Assembly: GCA_902490355.1 (NCBI GenBank)
Contig: CABUDN010000013.1
Location: forward strand, 1-25,562
Direction: 5' to 3'
DNA from: an uncultured Oscillibacter sp.
GTDB lineage: Bacteria > Bacillota > Clostridia > Oscillospirales > Oscillospiraceae
Length of the DNA: 25,562 nucleotides
Shown here: positions 15,401 to 21,904 of the stretch, piece by piece
Layout: every line of letters begins with the position of its first letter
Position numbering within the stretch: the first letter of the stretch is position 1
Translations under genes and position numbers: made by a program
The notes under the pieces: model-generated
Told to the model about the DNA's origin: nothing
Database searches by the model: none
Seen by the model: only the letters and a program-made list of their open reading frames with translations

Positions 15401-15549
15401 CTGCGCTGATGCTGCGAAGCGTCCAGTTTTTGCCAGGCACTCCAATTGTTATGGCCGCAATCTGCCGCAAAGGCGACAGGCGTCAGGCTCAGCGCCATGA
15501 CGGCTGCCAGCAGGCCGGCCGGCAGCTTTCTGGACCAGAATCCTCTCAT
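12493..15549 (-). CDS. Cell-surface protein with SLH domains and acidic tandem repeats
   Basis: 1018 residues from the ATG at 15549 (GGGAGG 6 nt upstream); a longer in-frame start at 15639 lacks a signal peptide at its N-terminus. Residues 1-28 are a signal peptide (cleavage near AFA-AD). Residues ~30-135 hold three Cys/His clusters (HWQVCSDCG, HWDECTVCGYK, GKCDTCGYS) that may bind metal. Residues ~141-226 resemble an InlB B/Listeria-Bacteroides (Flg_new) repeat (YTFKGWTTKD, TTYYALYTKN). Then come five related units of ~120-130 residues starting near 231, 358, 487, 618 and 740; the first three are very Asp/Glu-rich. Residues ~855-1018 contain three SLH motifs (RFSDVSSSSWCYKYVTELSD, DGTFKPDNTVTYGAALKLI, TSTFKPSNTLTRGQLSAIVW) for attachment to secondary wall polymer. 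It is probably a surface-layer or adhesin-like protein; the acidic repeats suggest Ca2+ binding. Ligand unknown. Confidence 0.88.
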   Translation of the reverse strand: MRGFWSRKLPAGLLAAVMALSLTPVAFAADCGHNNWSAWQKLDASQHQRRCQSDDCDGIQVAPHKWAAAYETDAGSHWQVCSDCGAQTAKAAHTYSGTMKSDSTGHWDECTVCGYKDNLGGHMDPNNDGKCDTCGYSMGTASVTVTFVNGSRTYKTQSVKSGSAPSNPGTPTRSSDGRNYTFKGWTTKDPGSSALYSGQSYLTSSEVSRTSVSGNTTYYALYTKNRSSSSDITYEVDPGKSVSFDRADFKEFFEDECDEDDTFRYVVFYADSSLKSSNGKLYHDYEGKDEESFSRSDLEDYEFYYKSEDYLIDDLTFVADEDADGETVTLEFRAYGDDERVDGTVTIEIGDTDTDKGDITYKVDPDDSVDFDRADFKEYFDDEFDGDDTFRYVVFYADSSLKSSNGRLYHDYDGKDEEEFSRSDLEDYEFYYKSEDYLIDDLTFVADEDADGKTVTLEFTAYGDDEEIDGVVKILIGDVEESDSKGDINYTVEGGEEVEFNRSDFNEVFKEEYSGSMRYLTFYPDSSYKSSNGIIYYDYDGKDEEEFSRSELEDTKFYYSSSDYGDYPISDLTFVADDDFDGKVTLEFRAWYDEEKYVDGTLVISSEENTVSGSGYGNIRYYVTTGTAVQINANDISRFFSAEYPGSTLEYVKLMGIPSTGTLYYDYYSSDRMQFTVGNCDDENLYFSPSGSKYSLHSLTYIPSGSNYCASIPFTAYGTGNRSVQGSILISVTKNAVSEVYGVTPKNTAVTLPASAIYSTVYSATGTALASIQLLELPEANVGSVTVSGGYVSLKADTTTRYGYGSGDQQMSQLRFTPATGYTGSVEIPYVAYDKDGDAIAAGKFCLGVVTSIKRFSDVSSSSWCYKYVTELSDAGIIGGYSDGTFKPDNTVTYGAALKLIMLAAGYSEQKPTGSHTFSGYLSKAQSDGLVSGSVNLDQPITRLQVSQLAAKAMKLDISNLSSTHPFTDTADVYVQALNAAGIVEGYFSNGTSTFKPSNTLTRGQLSAIVWRMRNYEG
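13699..14859 (-). repeat. Tandem coding repeats (381-393 nt) in the SLH protein
   Basis: Three consecutive units encode variants of DITYxVDPxxSVxFDRADFK...SNGxLYHDYxGKDEExFSRSDLED...YLIDDLTFVADEDADG. Units 1 and 2 (14859-14479 and 14478-14092) are near-identical over long stretches at DNA level with a period of 381 nt. Unit 3 (14091-13699) is more diverged. Two further units downstream are diverged and not acidic. Confidence 0.85.
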
Positions 15550-15633
15550 ATGCAACCTCCCATTTTTCAGACGAACTGCACAGGTATTTGTTCTGCCTAA
15601 AACATTTCTTCTTGTAACATACCGGAAATGCCC

Positions 15634-15661
15634 GAACAAATCATGAACAAATTATGAACAA
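15634..15661. repeat. Three GAACAA direct repeats with an exact 11-bp period
   Basis: GAACAA occurs at 15634, 15645 and 15656. The second and third lie in the longer repeat ATGAACAA. They sit between the divergent SLH gene and prfB, 32 bp upstream of the prfB -35 box, on one helical face. A possible multi-site operator for either gene. Confidence 0.5.
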
Positions 15662-15692
15662 GCAATTTTTTTTAATAGAAAGCAGGTTTTTC

Positions 15693-15721
15693 TTTACAAA
15701 TAAATGACTCTCCGATATAAT
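15693..15721 (+). promoter_or_regulatory. Sigma-A promoter of prfB
   Basis: TTTACA (15693-15698), 17 nt, TATAAT (15716-15721), about 38 nt before the prfB ATG. Confidence 0.8.
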
Positions 15722-15759
15722 ACTATGGTTAATGAAATTCAAAGGACGGAGAAACAACC

Positions 15760-16884
15760 ATGGCTTTGATTGAATATGATGCCTATAAGCAGAAGCTGCG
15801 GGATCTGCGGCCGGAGCTGGACAAACTCTCCGCCGCACTGGATATTGAAAGCGCCCGTCAGGAGGCGCAGCGTCTGGAAGACGAGACCGCGCAGGACGGC
15901 TTCTGGAACGATCTGGAGCGTTCTCAGAAGGTGCAGATGCGGCTCAAGCAGCTGCAAAACAAAATTTCCCGGCAGGAAAAGCTGGTCTCTTCCTGGGAGG
16001 ATCTCACGGCTCTTTGTGAGATGGGCCAGGAAGCGGACGATCCGGAGCTGCTGGAGGAACTCAAGACGGAGTATGCCGCTCTGGAGGAGAAGGTGGAAGA
16101 GACCCGGATGACCACTCTGCTCTCCGGTGAGTACGATTCCTCCAATGCCATTTTGCAGTTCCATGCCGGTGCCGGCGGTACCGAGGCCCAGGACTGGGCG
16201 CAGATGCTCTACCGGATGTATACCCGCTGGGTGGAGCGTCACGGCTTTACCTACAAGATTCTGGACTATGAAGACGGCGACGAGGCGGGCATCAAGTCTG
16301 CCGCGATCTCCATTGAAGGCGAGAATGCCTATGGCCTTTTGAAGAGTGAAAACGGCGTGCACCGTCTGGTGCGGGTGTCTCCCTTTGACGCCAATGCCCG
16401 CCGTCAGACCTCTTTCGCTGCCGTGGAGGTCATGCCGGAGATTGAAAACGACGAGACCATCGAGATCCGGGACGAGGATATCGAGATGCAGGTGTACCGC
16501 GCCTCCGGCGCCGGCGGCCAGCACGTCAATAAGACCTCCTCTGCCGTTCGGCTGATCCACAAGCCCACGGGCATTGTGGTGGCCTCCCAGCAGGAGCGCA
16601 GCCAGTTCCAGAACAAGGATAACTGCATGAAGATGCTGCGGGCCAAGCTGCTGGAACTCAAGGCGCAGCAGCATGCCGAGAAGATTTCCGACATTAAGGG
16701 CGTGCAGATGAAAATCGAGTGGGGCAGTCAGATCCGCTCTTATGTGTTCATGCCCTATCAGATGGTCAAAGATACCCGCACCGGTTATGAGACCGGCAAT
16801 ATTGACAATGTAATGGATGGCGATCTGGATGGGTTCCTCAATGCGTACCTCACCCAGCTGGCCACCGGTGAACTGAAAAAGTGA
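15760..16884 (+). CDS. prfB: Peptide chain release factor 2
   Basis: 374 residues, ATG at 15760 with GGAG 8 nt upstream. It releases finished peptides at UGA and UAA codons on the ribosome. The tripeptide anticodon SPF is present in RVSPFDANARRQTSF, and the GGQ catalytic motif in ASGAGGQHVNKTSSA. The N-terminal domain is a coiled helical bundle (~1-110). Many bacteria make RF2 through a +1 frameshift at an in-frame TGA near codon 25. Here the equivalent stretch (LSAALDIESAR) is read straight through with no stop, so that autoregulation is absent. Confidence 0.97.
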   Translation: MALIEYDAYKQKLRDLRPELDKLSAALDIESARQEAQRLEDETAQDGFWNDLERSQKVQMRLKQLQNKISRQEKLVSSWEDLTALCEMGQEADDPELLEELKTEYAALEEKVEETRMTTLLSGEYDSSNAILQFHAGAGGTEAQDWAQMLYRMYTRWVERHGFTYKILDYEDGDEAGIKSAAISIEGENAYGLLKSENGVHRLVRVSPFDANARRQTSFAAVEVMPEIENDETIEIRDEDIEMQVYRASGAGGQHVNKTSSAVRLIHKPTGIVVASQQERSQFQNKDNCMKMLRAKLLELKAQQHAEKISDIKGVQMKIEWGSQIRSYVFMPYQMVKDTRTGYETGNIDNVMDGDLDGFLNAYLTQLATGELKK

Positions 16885-16921
16885 GTTCCGCTTCGCGCGG
16901 AGAAACGGAAACCATCAGGAA

Positions 16922-16948
16922 AGGCGCGGCTCAGGCCGCGTCCTTTTT
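16922..16948 (+). terminator. Terminator downstream of prfB
   Basis: GGCGCGGC-TCAG-GCCGCGTCC (one G-T pair) followed by TTTTT, 38 nt after the prfB stop and before the MATE gene. Confidence 0.8.
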
Positions 16949-16980
16949 CTGAAATTATAGAGAAAGGACTATCACATACG

Positions 16981-18378
16981 ATGGAAAACAAAACTCCGGC
17001 CGCAGGGGCGGCCCCGCAGGAAAACAAAATGGGTGTCCTGCCGATCGGCAGGCTGCTGGCCGGTATGGCGATCCCAATGATGATCTCCATGCTGGTGCAG
17101 GCGCTTTATAATGTGGTGGACAGCGTGTTCGTGGCCATGCTCAGTGAGAATGCCCTCAACGCGGTGTCGCTGGCGTTCCCCCTTCAGAATCTGATGATTG
17201 CCGTGGGCGCGGGTACCGCTGTGGGCATCAATGCCCTGCTGTCCCGGTCCCTGGGAGAAAAGAAGCAGGAGATGGCGGACCGGGCTGCAGGTACGGGTAT
17301 TTTCCTGTCCCTGTGCAGCTTTGTGGTGTTTGCCCTGATCGGCATTTTCCTCTCCCGGCCCTTCTTCATGGCGCAGGCAGCCTCCGTGCCGGAGATCGTG
17401 GAAATGGGCACGCAGTATACCCGCATCTGCCTGGGACTGTCTGTGGGTGTGTTCAGCCAGTTCTGCTTTGAGCGGCTGCTCCAGTCTACCGGACGGACCA
17501 CACTGGCCATGTGCACCCAGCTGGTGGGCGCCCTCATCAATATCATCATGGACCCCATTTTGATCTTCGGCCTGCTGGGTGCACCCCGGCTGGAAGTGGC
17601 CGGCGCCGCGGTGGCCACGGTACTGGGACAGATTGTGGCCGCCATCCTGGCTGTGATTATGAACCTCAAGCTCAACCCGGAGATTCACATCCGGGCCCGT
17701 CTGATCCGCTTTGACCGCTTTGTGGTGCGGGAGATCTACCGGGTGGGTCTGCCCTCCATCGTGATGCAGTCCATCGGCTCGGTGATGACCTTTGGCATGA
17801 ACAAGATCCTCTTCGTCTTCACCCCCACTGCCACGGCGGTGTTTGGTGCGTATTTCAAGCTGCAGAGCTTCGTGTTCATGCCGGTGTTCGGCCTGAACAA
17901 CGGCATGGTGCCCATCATCTCCTACAACTTCGGTGCGGCCCGGCCCCAGCGGGTGTGGAAGACGGTGCGGCTGACCATTTTTACAGCCATAGCCATCATG
18001 GCGGTGGGCTTCCTGATTTTCCAGCTGTTCCCTGATACGCTGCTGAATTTCTTCGATGCCTCCGAATCCATGCTGACCATCGGTAAGCCCGCCCTGCGGA
18101 TCATCAGCATCTCCTTCCTGATGGCTGGCTTCTCCGTGATTGCCGGTTCTGTGTGCCAGGCCATCGGCAATCCGTTTTACAGCATGATCGTCTCCGTGTG
18201 CCGGCAGCTGATGGTGCTGCTGCCCACGGCGTGGCTGCTGTCTCAGCTGGGAAAGCTGGAGCTGGTATGGTGGGCGTTCCCCATCGCTGAGGTGGTTGCC
18301 CTGGGTTTGAGTATTGTGTTCCTACGGCGGACCGTTCGTTCCGCCAGTGCCCGGATGGCCCAGATCATGGACGACTGA
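16981..18378 (+). CDS. MATE-family multidrug/organic cation antiporter
   Basis: 465 residues, about 12 membrane segments in two similar halves, as in MATE exporters (DinF/MepA branch). Typical segments are PMMISMLVQALYNVVDSVFV in the first helix, GTAVGINALLSRSLGEK after helix 2, LLQSTGRTTLAM, and in the second half LPSIVMQSIGSVMTFGMN, GLNNGMVPIISYNFGA and GNPFYSMIVSVCRQ. It probably exports a drug-like or metabolic compound in exchange for Na+ or H+; the substrate cannot be told from sequence. The ATG at 16981 has AAAGGA 12 nt upstream. The in-frame ATG 16 codons later (AGGA, 7 nt spacing) is an equally good start. Confidence 0.92.
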   Translation: MENKTPAAGAAPQENKMGVLPIGRLLAGMAIPMMISMLVQALYNVVDSVFVAMLSENALNAVSLAFPLQNLMIAVGAGTAVGINALLSRSLGEKKQEMADRAAGTGIFLSLCSFVVFALIGIFLSRPFFMAQAASVPEIVEMGTQYTRICLGLSVGVFSQFCFERLLQSTGRTTLAMCTQLVGALINIIMDPILIFGLLGAPRLEVAGAAVATVLGQIVAAILAVIMNLKLNPEIHIRARLIRFDRFVVREIYRVGLPSIVMQSIGSVMTFGMNKILFVFTPTATAVFGAYFKLQSFVFMPVFGLNNGMVPIISYNFGAARPQRVWKTVRLTIFTAIAIMAVGFLIFQLFPDTLLNFFDASESMLTIGKPALRIISISFLMAGFSVIAGSVCQAIGNPFYSMIVSVCRQLMVLLPTAWLLSQLGKLELVWWAFPIAEVVALGLSIVFLRRTVRSASARMAQIMDD

Positions 18379-18385
18379 TCCAATC

Positions 18386-18421
18386 AAAAAGACGGCTGTG
18401 CATTGCACAGCCGTCTTTTTT
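18386..18421. terminator. Bidirectional terminator between the MATE and tlpA-like genes
   Basis: AAAAGACGGCTGTGC pairs with GCACAGCCGTCTTTT around a 3-nt loop and is flanked by A and T runs. It ends the rightward MATE transcript and the leftward ccdA-tlpA transcript (stop at 18434). Confidence 0.92.
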
Positions 18422-18433
18422 CTCGATTCCGGT

Positions 18434-19126
18434 TTATTCCGCAGGGGGCAGGATCATGTCGATGCCTTTTTGCAGAGTGTCGGCATCGATGGCGCCCATG
18501 GCCCGCGCCACCGCGCCGCCCTGGGCATCGATGAAATAGGTGGTGGGCAGGGAGGTGACGCCGTAGGCAATGGCGGCGCTGTACGACGTGTCGAAGTATG
18601 CCGGTGCGGTGATTCCCGTCTCCTCCAGGTAGGCCTGTGCGGATTCCAGCGTCTCCCGGGAACCGTCGGTCATATTGACCAGCAGAAACTGGACCTGACC
18701 GGCCAGCCGGGCGGCGGCATCGTCAAAGTCCGGCATTTCGCTTTTGCACGGACCGCACCAGCTTGCCCAGAAGTTCAGCACCACGGGGGTGCCCCGAAAA
18801 TCGGAGAGATGGACCTCGTTGCCGTCGGCGTCCACCACAGTGAAATCCGGTGCTTCCGGAATCTCCGACTGGGTGTCGGCGGATTCTTCCTGAGCAGGCG
18901 TTTCCGCGTCCTGAGATGTGCCGTCCTCCTGTGCCGGAGGCTCGGCGGAAGGAGTCTGGGATTCAGACGCGGCAGAGTCGGACGAGGCGGTACTGTCCGG
19001 GGAGGTGGTGGAAGAGAGCTGGCCGGTCTCTGCTCCGGCGGAGAGACGGCTGTACAGGATGCCGGCACCGGCCAGGACCGCTACCAGGATCAGCGTCAGG
19101 ACAATCAGTTGGGTTTTCTTGTTCAT
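18434..19126 (-). CDS. Membrane-anchored TlpA/ResA-like thioredoxin
   Basis: 230 residues from the ATG at 19126 (AGGAG 7 nt upstream). A single N-terminal membrane anchor (~5-25) is followed by a long Ser/Thr/Glu/Pro-rich linker (~30-90) and a thioredoxin-fold domain (~92-230). The active site is WCGPC (C124, C127) in VLNFWASWCGPCKSEMPDF, with cis-Pro motif SLPTTYFID. No lipobox cysteine is present, so it is held by the helix rather than by lipid. It should reduce disulfides outside the membrane, using electrons brought by the CcdA protein encoded 13 nt upstream. No cytochrome c or haem genes are nearby, so classical cytochrome maturation is not supported. Confidence 0.93.
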   Translation of the reverse strand: MNKKTQLIVLTLILVAVLAGAGILYSRLSAGAETGQLSSTTSPDSTASSDSAASESQTPSAEPPAQEDGTSQDAETPAQEESADTQSEIPEAPDFTVVDADGNEVHLSDFRGTPVVLNFWASWCGPCKSEMPDFDDAAARLAGQVQFLLVNMTDGSRETLESAQAYLEETGITAPAYFDTSYSAAIAYGVTSLPTTYFIDAQGGAVARAMGAIDADTLQKGIDMILPPAE

Positions 19127-19139
19127 ATCCGGTCTCCTT

Positions 19140-19805
19140 TCAGCTGAGCAGGCTGATGAGGCGTCCCAGGGTCCCGGTGGCCATGAGAATGCCCACCAGT
19201 ACCAGCAGTCCGCCGCTGATGGTGTTGATGATGCGGTAATTGCGCTTGATCCAGTCAAAGGCGCCTTTGAGACGGTCAATCAGCACCGCGCTGAGCAAAA
19301 ACGGAACGCCCAGACCGAGGGAATAGGCCAGCAGCATGGCCATACCTGCGGCTACATGACCCTGCTGGGAGGCCAGCATCAAGGCTGAGCCCAGGAACGC
19401 GCCCACGCAGGGAGTCCAGCCCACGGAGAACACCAGTCCAAACAGGGCGGAGGAGAAAAAGCCGAGGTTTGCGGTATTCACGCCCCGGCCGCTGCCGCCC
19501 CGAAAGAGCTGAATGCGGAATACGCCCAGAAAGTTCAGCCCGAAGAAGATCACCACCAGGCCGGAGAGAAGATTGACGGCGGTTTGGTGGGCCTTGAGGG
19601 CACTGCCGATGGTTCCGGCCAGAGCGCCCATGGCCACGAAGGAGATGGTAAAGCCCAGTACGAATCCTGCGGCGCAGGTGAGGGTGCGGCGGGTCGAGCG
19701 TACACCGCCGCCTGCAAAGTAGGAGATATAGATGGGCAGCATAGGCAGCAGACAGGGGGAGAGAAAGGTGATGATTCCCTCCAAAAAGGAAATGAGATAT
19801 TGCAC
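19140..19805 (-). CDS. ccdA: CcdA-type transmembrane thiol electron carrier
   Basis: 221 residues with about six membrane helices. The two catalytic cysteines occur in the family motifs FLSPCLLPMLP (helix 1) and FSVGWTPCVGAFLG (helix 4). CcdA passes electrons from cytoplasmic thioredoxin to thioredoxin-like proteins on the outer face. The start is a GTG at 19805 with AAGGAG 7 nt upstream. It forms a two-gene operon with the tlpA-like gene and is divergent from a Crp/Fnr regulator. A cytoplasmic thioredoxin (20694-20996) and an Fe-S pair lie close by, giving a plausible cytoplasm-to-surface electron chain. Confidence 0.94.
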   Translation of the reverse strand: MQYLISFLEGIITFLSPCLLPMLPIYISYFAGGGVRSTRRTLTCAAGFVLGFTISFVAMGALAGTIGSALKAHQTAVNLLSGLVVIFFGLNFLGVFRIQLFRGGSGRGVNTANLGFFSSALFGLVFSVGWTPCVGAFLGSALMLASQQGHVAAGMAMLLAYSLGLGVPFLLSAVLIDRLKGAFDWIKRNYRIINTISGGLLVLVGILMATGTLGRLISLLS

Positions 19806-19871
19806 GAAGTGTCTCCTTTGCTGTTGAAATGAATCCCGCCCTGCAGGAAATGCAAAAGGGCAGGTGGAACT

Positions 19872-19899
19872 ATTGTAGCGGATTGTGGCGATCCGTCAA
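19872..19899 (-). promoter_or_regulatory. Promoter of ccdA-tlpA
   Basis: On the leftward strand TTGACG (19899-19894), 16 nt, TACAAT (19877-19872). The start should be near 19865, about 60 nt before the GTG. Confidence 0.72.
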
Positions 19900-19911
19900 G
19901 GGTTTCTTGAC
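19895..19911. promoter_or_regulatory. Palindrome formed by the two divergent -35 boxes
   Basis: GTCAAGGGTTTCTTGAC is a perfect 6-bp inverted repeat with a 5-bp centre. Each arm coincides with the -35 region of one of the divergent promoters (ccdA and the Crp/Fnr gene). A dimer bound here would block both promoters, so it is a natural autoregulatory operator, possibly of the Crp/Fnr protein itself. The arm sequence differs from the GTGAC palindromes at 21061-21073 and 21933-21945. Confidence 0.55.
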
Positions 19912-19935
19912 ACAGACGGAGAATTTCCGTATACT
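19907..19935 (+). promoter_or_regulatory. Promoter of the Crp/Fnr regulator gene
   Basis: TTGACA (19907-19912), 17 nt, TATACT (19930-19935). Its -35 box is only 7 bp from the divergent ccdA -35 box, so the two promoters cannot easily be occupied together. Confidence 0.8.
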
Positions 19936-19960
19936 CGAGGCGGAAAAGGAGGAGGACAAG

Positions 19961-20626
19961 ATGGAACTTCGGGAGACGGTTCCCTTTTGGGATCAGCTGA
20001 GCGCATCGCAGCAGGCATTGATTACCCAGCGGGCCGTGCTGCGGGAAGTTCCGGCGGGAGCGGTGCTCTCCGGTGCCGGGACGGACTGCGTGGGATTGCT
20101 GGTATTGCGTTCCGGCCGCCTGCGGGCATATGTGCTCTCTCAGGATGGCCGGGAGGTGACGCTCTACCGGCTCACAGCCGGGGAGATCTGTTTGTTTTCC
20201 GCCTCCTGTGTTCTGGGTACCGCCCAGATGGATCTCACGGTGGAAGCCGAGCAGGACAGCACGGTGTGGGTGATCCCGCCGGATGTGTTCCGGCAGATTT
20301 CCCATGAGTCGGCAGCGGCGGCGGGCTATGTCAACACGCTCATGGCCCGGCGGTTTTCCGAGGTGATGTGGCTGGTGGAGCAGGTGATGTGGCAGAGTAT
20401 GGACCGCCGCTTGGCCGCGTTTTTGCTGGAGGAAAGCGAGCTGGAGCATACGGACACGCTGCGCCTGACCCATGAGCAGATTGCCAACCACCTGGGAACG
20501 GCCCGGGAGGTGGTGACCCGGATGCTGCGCTATTTCCAAAGCGAGGGGATGGTGCGTCTGAGCCGGGGAACCGTGGCCATTACGGACCGGCGGCGCCTGG
20601 AGGCGCTGCGTCCAGCTTCCGTTTGA
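19961..20626 (+). CDS. Crp/Fnr-family transcription regulator
   Basis: 221 residues from the ATG at 19961 (AAAAGGAGGAGG upstream); the longer frame would begin inside the promoter region. Residues ~8-120 are the cyclic-nucleotide-binding-type beta roll, ~125-155 the dimer helix, ~160-215 a winged helix with recognition segment LTHEQIANHLGTAREVVTRML. The N-terminal Cys cluster of Fnr that binds an Fe-S centre is absent. Three other cysteines exist (about C43, C77 and C83), two of them in EICLFSASCVLG, so a thiol switch is possible but unproven. Its position among ccdA, tlpA, trxA and ferredoxin genes suggests that it senses redox state and controls them. Confidence 0.9.
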   Translation: MELRETVPFWDQLSASQQALITQRAVLREVPAGAVLSGAGTDCVGLLVLRSGRLRAYVLSQDGREVTLYRLTAGEICLFSASCVLGTAQMDLTVEAEQDSTVWVIPPDVFRQISHESAAAAGYVNTLMARRFSEVMWLVEQVMWQSMDRRLAAFLLEESELEHTDTLRLTHEQIANHLGTAREVVTRMLRYFQSEGMVRLSRGTVAITDRRRLEALRPASV

Positions 20627-20636
20627 ATGATAGCGG

Positions 20637-20680
20637 CATCGCCGCGGTGCTTGATGGTGCCGCGGCGATGTTTGTTTTTA
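20637..20680 (+). terminator. Terminator of the Crp/Fnr gene
   Basis: CATCGCCGCGG (20637-20647) pairs with CCGCGGCGATG (20660-20670) and is followed by TTTGTTTTTA. There is no U tract for the convergent trxA transcript. Confidence 0.85.
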
Positions 20681-20693
20681 ATAGTGTATGGAA

Positions 20694-20996
20694 TCAAAGC
20701 ATGGCCAGGATCTGGCTTTTGGGCCGGGCGCCCACGGATTGTGCAGTGACCTTGCCGTCCTTCATGACCACCAGGGTGGGAATGCTCATGACCTGGAAGG
20801 CCTGGGCCAGCTCAGGCTGTTCATCCACATTGATTTTGCCGACCTTAATGTCGGGACGCTGGGCGGCGATTTCCTCCAGCACCGGAGCCACCATCCGGCA
20901 CGGGCCGCACCAGCTGGCCCAAAAGTCCAGCAGGACGGGGACGGAGCTTTGCAGGACTTCTTCCTGGAAATTGTTCTTGGTAATGGAAACAGACAT
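20694..20996 (-). CDS. trxA: Thioredoxin
   Basis: 100 residues, a single thioredoxin domain without signal or anchor, so cytoplasmic. Active site WCGPC (C30, C33) in LDFWASWCGPCRM, and cis-Pro in MSIPTLVVMKDG. The start at 20996 has AGGAGG 8 nt upstream; the longer frame runs into the promoter. It would be kept reduced by a thioredoxin reductase (not in the window), and could supply electrons to CcdA. It lies 73 bp after the NapH-like gene and appears to have its own promoter (see 21033-21073). Confidence 0.96.
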   Translation of the reverse strand: MSVSITKNNFQEEVLQSSVPVLLDFWASWCGPCRMVAPVLEEIAAQRPDIKVGKINVDEQPELAQAFQVMSIPTLVVMKDGKVTAQSVGARPKSQILAML

Positions 20997-21032
20997 ATTC
21001 GGTTCCTCCTTGTTGGATTGTTTGTTGTATAC

Positions 21033-21073
21033 AGGATAGCACAGCGGCATTGGCAGTTCTGTGCGTTTGTCAC
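21033..21073 (-). promoter_or_regulatory. Candidate Crp-type operator and promoter of trxA
   Basis: On the leftward strand GTGACAAACGCAC (21073-21061) is an imperfect palindrome (outer TGTG/CACA) that overlaps the stop of the NapH-like gene. A -10-like TATCCT (21038-21033) lies 29 bp from its centre. With a start near 21026 the palindrome centre is at -41, the class II position of Crp/Fnr activators. No good -35 box is present, as expected for an activator-dependent promoter. Confidence 0.5.
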
Positions 21074-21663
21074 ATTTCGGATTCCTCCAGGGGACGATGG
21101 CCGTTTTTGGCCCGGCAGATCAGCTGGGTCATGGTCCCCATGGGACAGTAGACGCACCAGGAACGGGGTTTGCAGAGAACCATGGTTACCAGGCCCAGGA
21201 CCGTGGAGGTGAGCATTACGCTGTAAAAACCGAAGGCGAACTGGGCGACCCAGGGAGCTGAGCCGCCGTGGTACGCCCACTGCCAGGGCAGGCGGAAGGT
21301 CCACAGCAGAGTCACCGCCTGCCGCAGATCCTGCGTGCCGGAGAATACCAGGGCGGTGGTGAAGAGCATCTGGCAAAACATCACCAGGAAAAAGATGAGG
21401 AAGCCATAGCGGAACCAGCGGCTTTTCATCCAGGCGGGGACGTCCCGCCGGCGGGAAAGACCGAAGCGCCCGCCCAGCAGGGAAAAGAGCTGTCCCCGGC
21501 CGCAGTAGCGGTTGCAGTAGCCCTTGGTGCCGCCGGCAGCAGCCATGATCAGCGGGATGAAGAAGCACGCCAGGCCCAGCCAGGCGAAGAGAATGTTGAA
21601 AAATCCCAGACATAAGTACGCCAGGGAGACGATCCAGAGATAATCATACCAATGTTTTTTCAT
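21070..21663 (-). CDS. Small NapH/YccM-like membrane Fe-S protein
   Basis: 197 residues with about four to five membrane helices. Two Cys groups occur: GYCNRYCGRGQLF after the first helices, and LCKPRSWCVYCPMGTMTQLIC near the C-terminus. These fit the Fer4_5 (NapH/NosR/CcoG-like) polyferredoxin family, but the separate C-terminal ferredoxin domain of larger members is missing. A ferredoxin is encoded just before it, with a 4-bp overlap (ATGA) between stop and start, so the two probably form one electron-transfer unit at the membrane. The partner donor and acceptor are unknown; neighbouring CcdA/TlpA genes suggest thiol-disulfide chemistry. Confidence 0.82.
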   Translation of the reverse strand: MKKHWYDYLWIVSLAYLCLGFFNILFAWLGLACFFIPLIMAAAGGTKGYCNRYCGRGQLFSLLGGRFGLSRRRDVPAWMKSRWFRYGFLIFFLVMFCQMLFTTALVFSGTQDLRQAVTLLWTFRLPWQWAYHGGSAPWVAQFAFGFYSVMLTSTVLGLVTMVLCKPRSWCVYCPMGTMTQLICRAKNGHRPLEESEM

Positions 21664-21875
21664 CCTGCGGTTTCCTCCCATGTGATGACGCTGGCGGGAC
21701 ACTCCCGCACGCATTTGCCGCAGCCGATGCACCGGGCCCGATTGACCCGGGCGGTGATGCCCCGCAGGATCTGAATGGCCCCCCGGGGACAGACCTTGAC
21801 ACAGCAGCCGCAGGCCACACAGGTATCCTCCCGGACGAGGGCCCGGCGGGAAATACGGATGGGGTTTGGATTCAT
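21660..21875 (-). CDS. 2[4Fe-4S] ferredoxin
   Basis: 71 residues with two complete cluster motifs: C19/C22/C25/C29-P (DTCVACGCCVKVCP) and C49/C52/C55/C59-P (CIGCGKCVRECP). It is small, soluble and without signal. The start at 21875 has GGGAGG 7 nt upstream. It is translationally coupled to the NapH-like membrane protein and probably passes electrons to or from it. Confidence 0.94.
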   Translation of the reverse strand: MNPNPIRISRRALVREDTCVACGCCVKVCPRGAIQILRGITARVNRARCIGCGKCVRECPASVITWEETAG

Positions 21876-21904
21876 AAAGCAGCCTCCCTGATTTGGATGA
21901 GACC

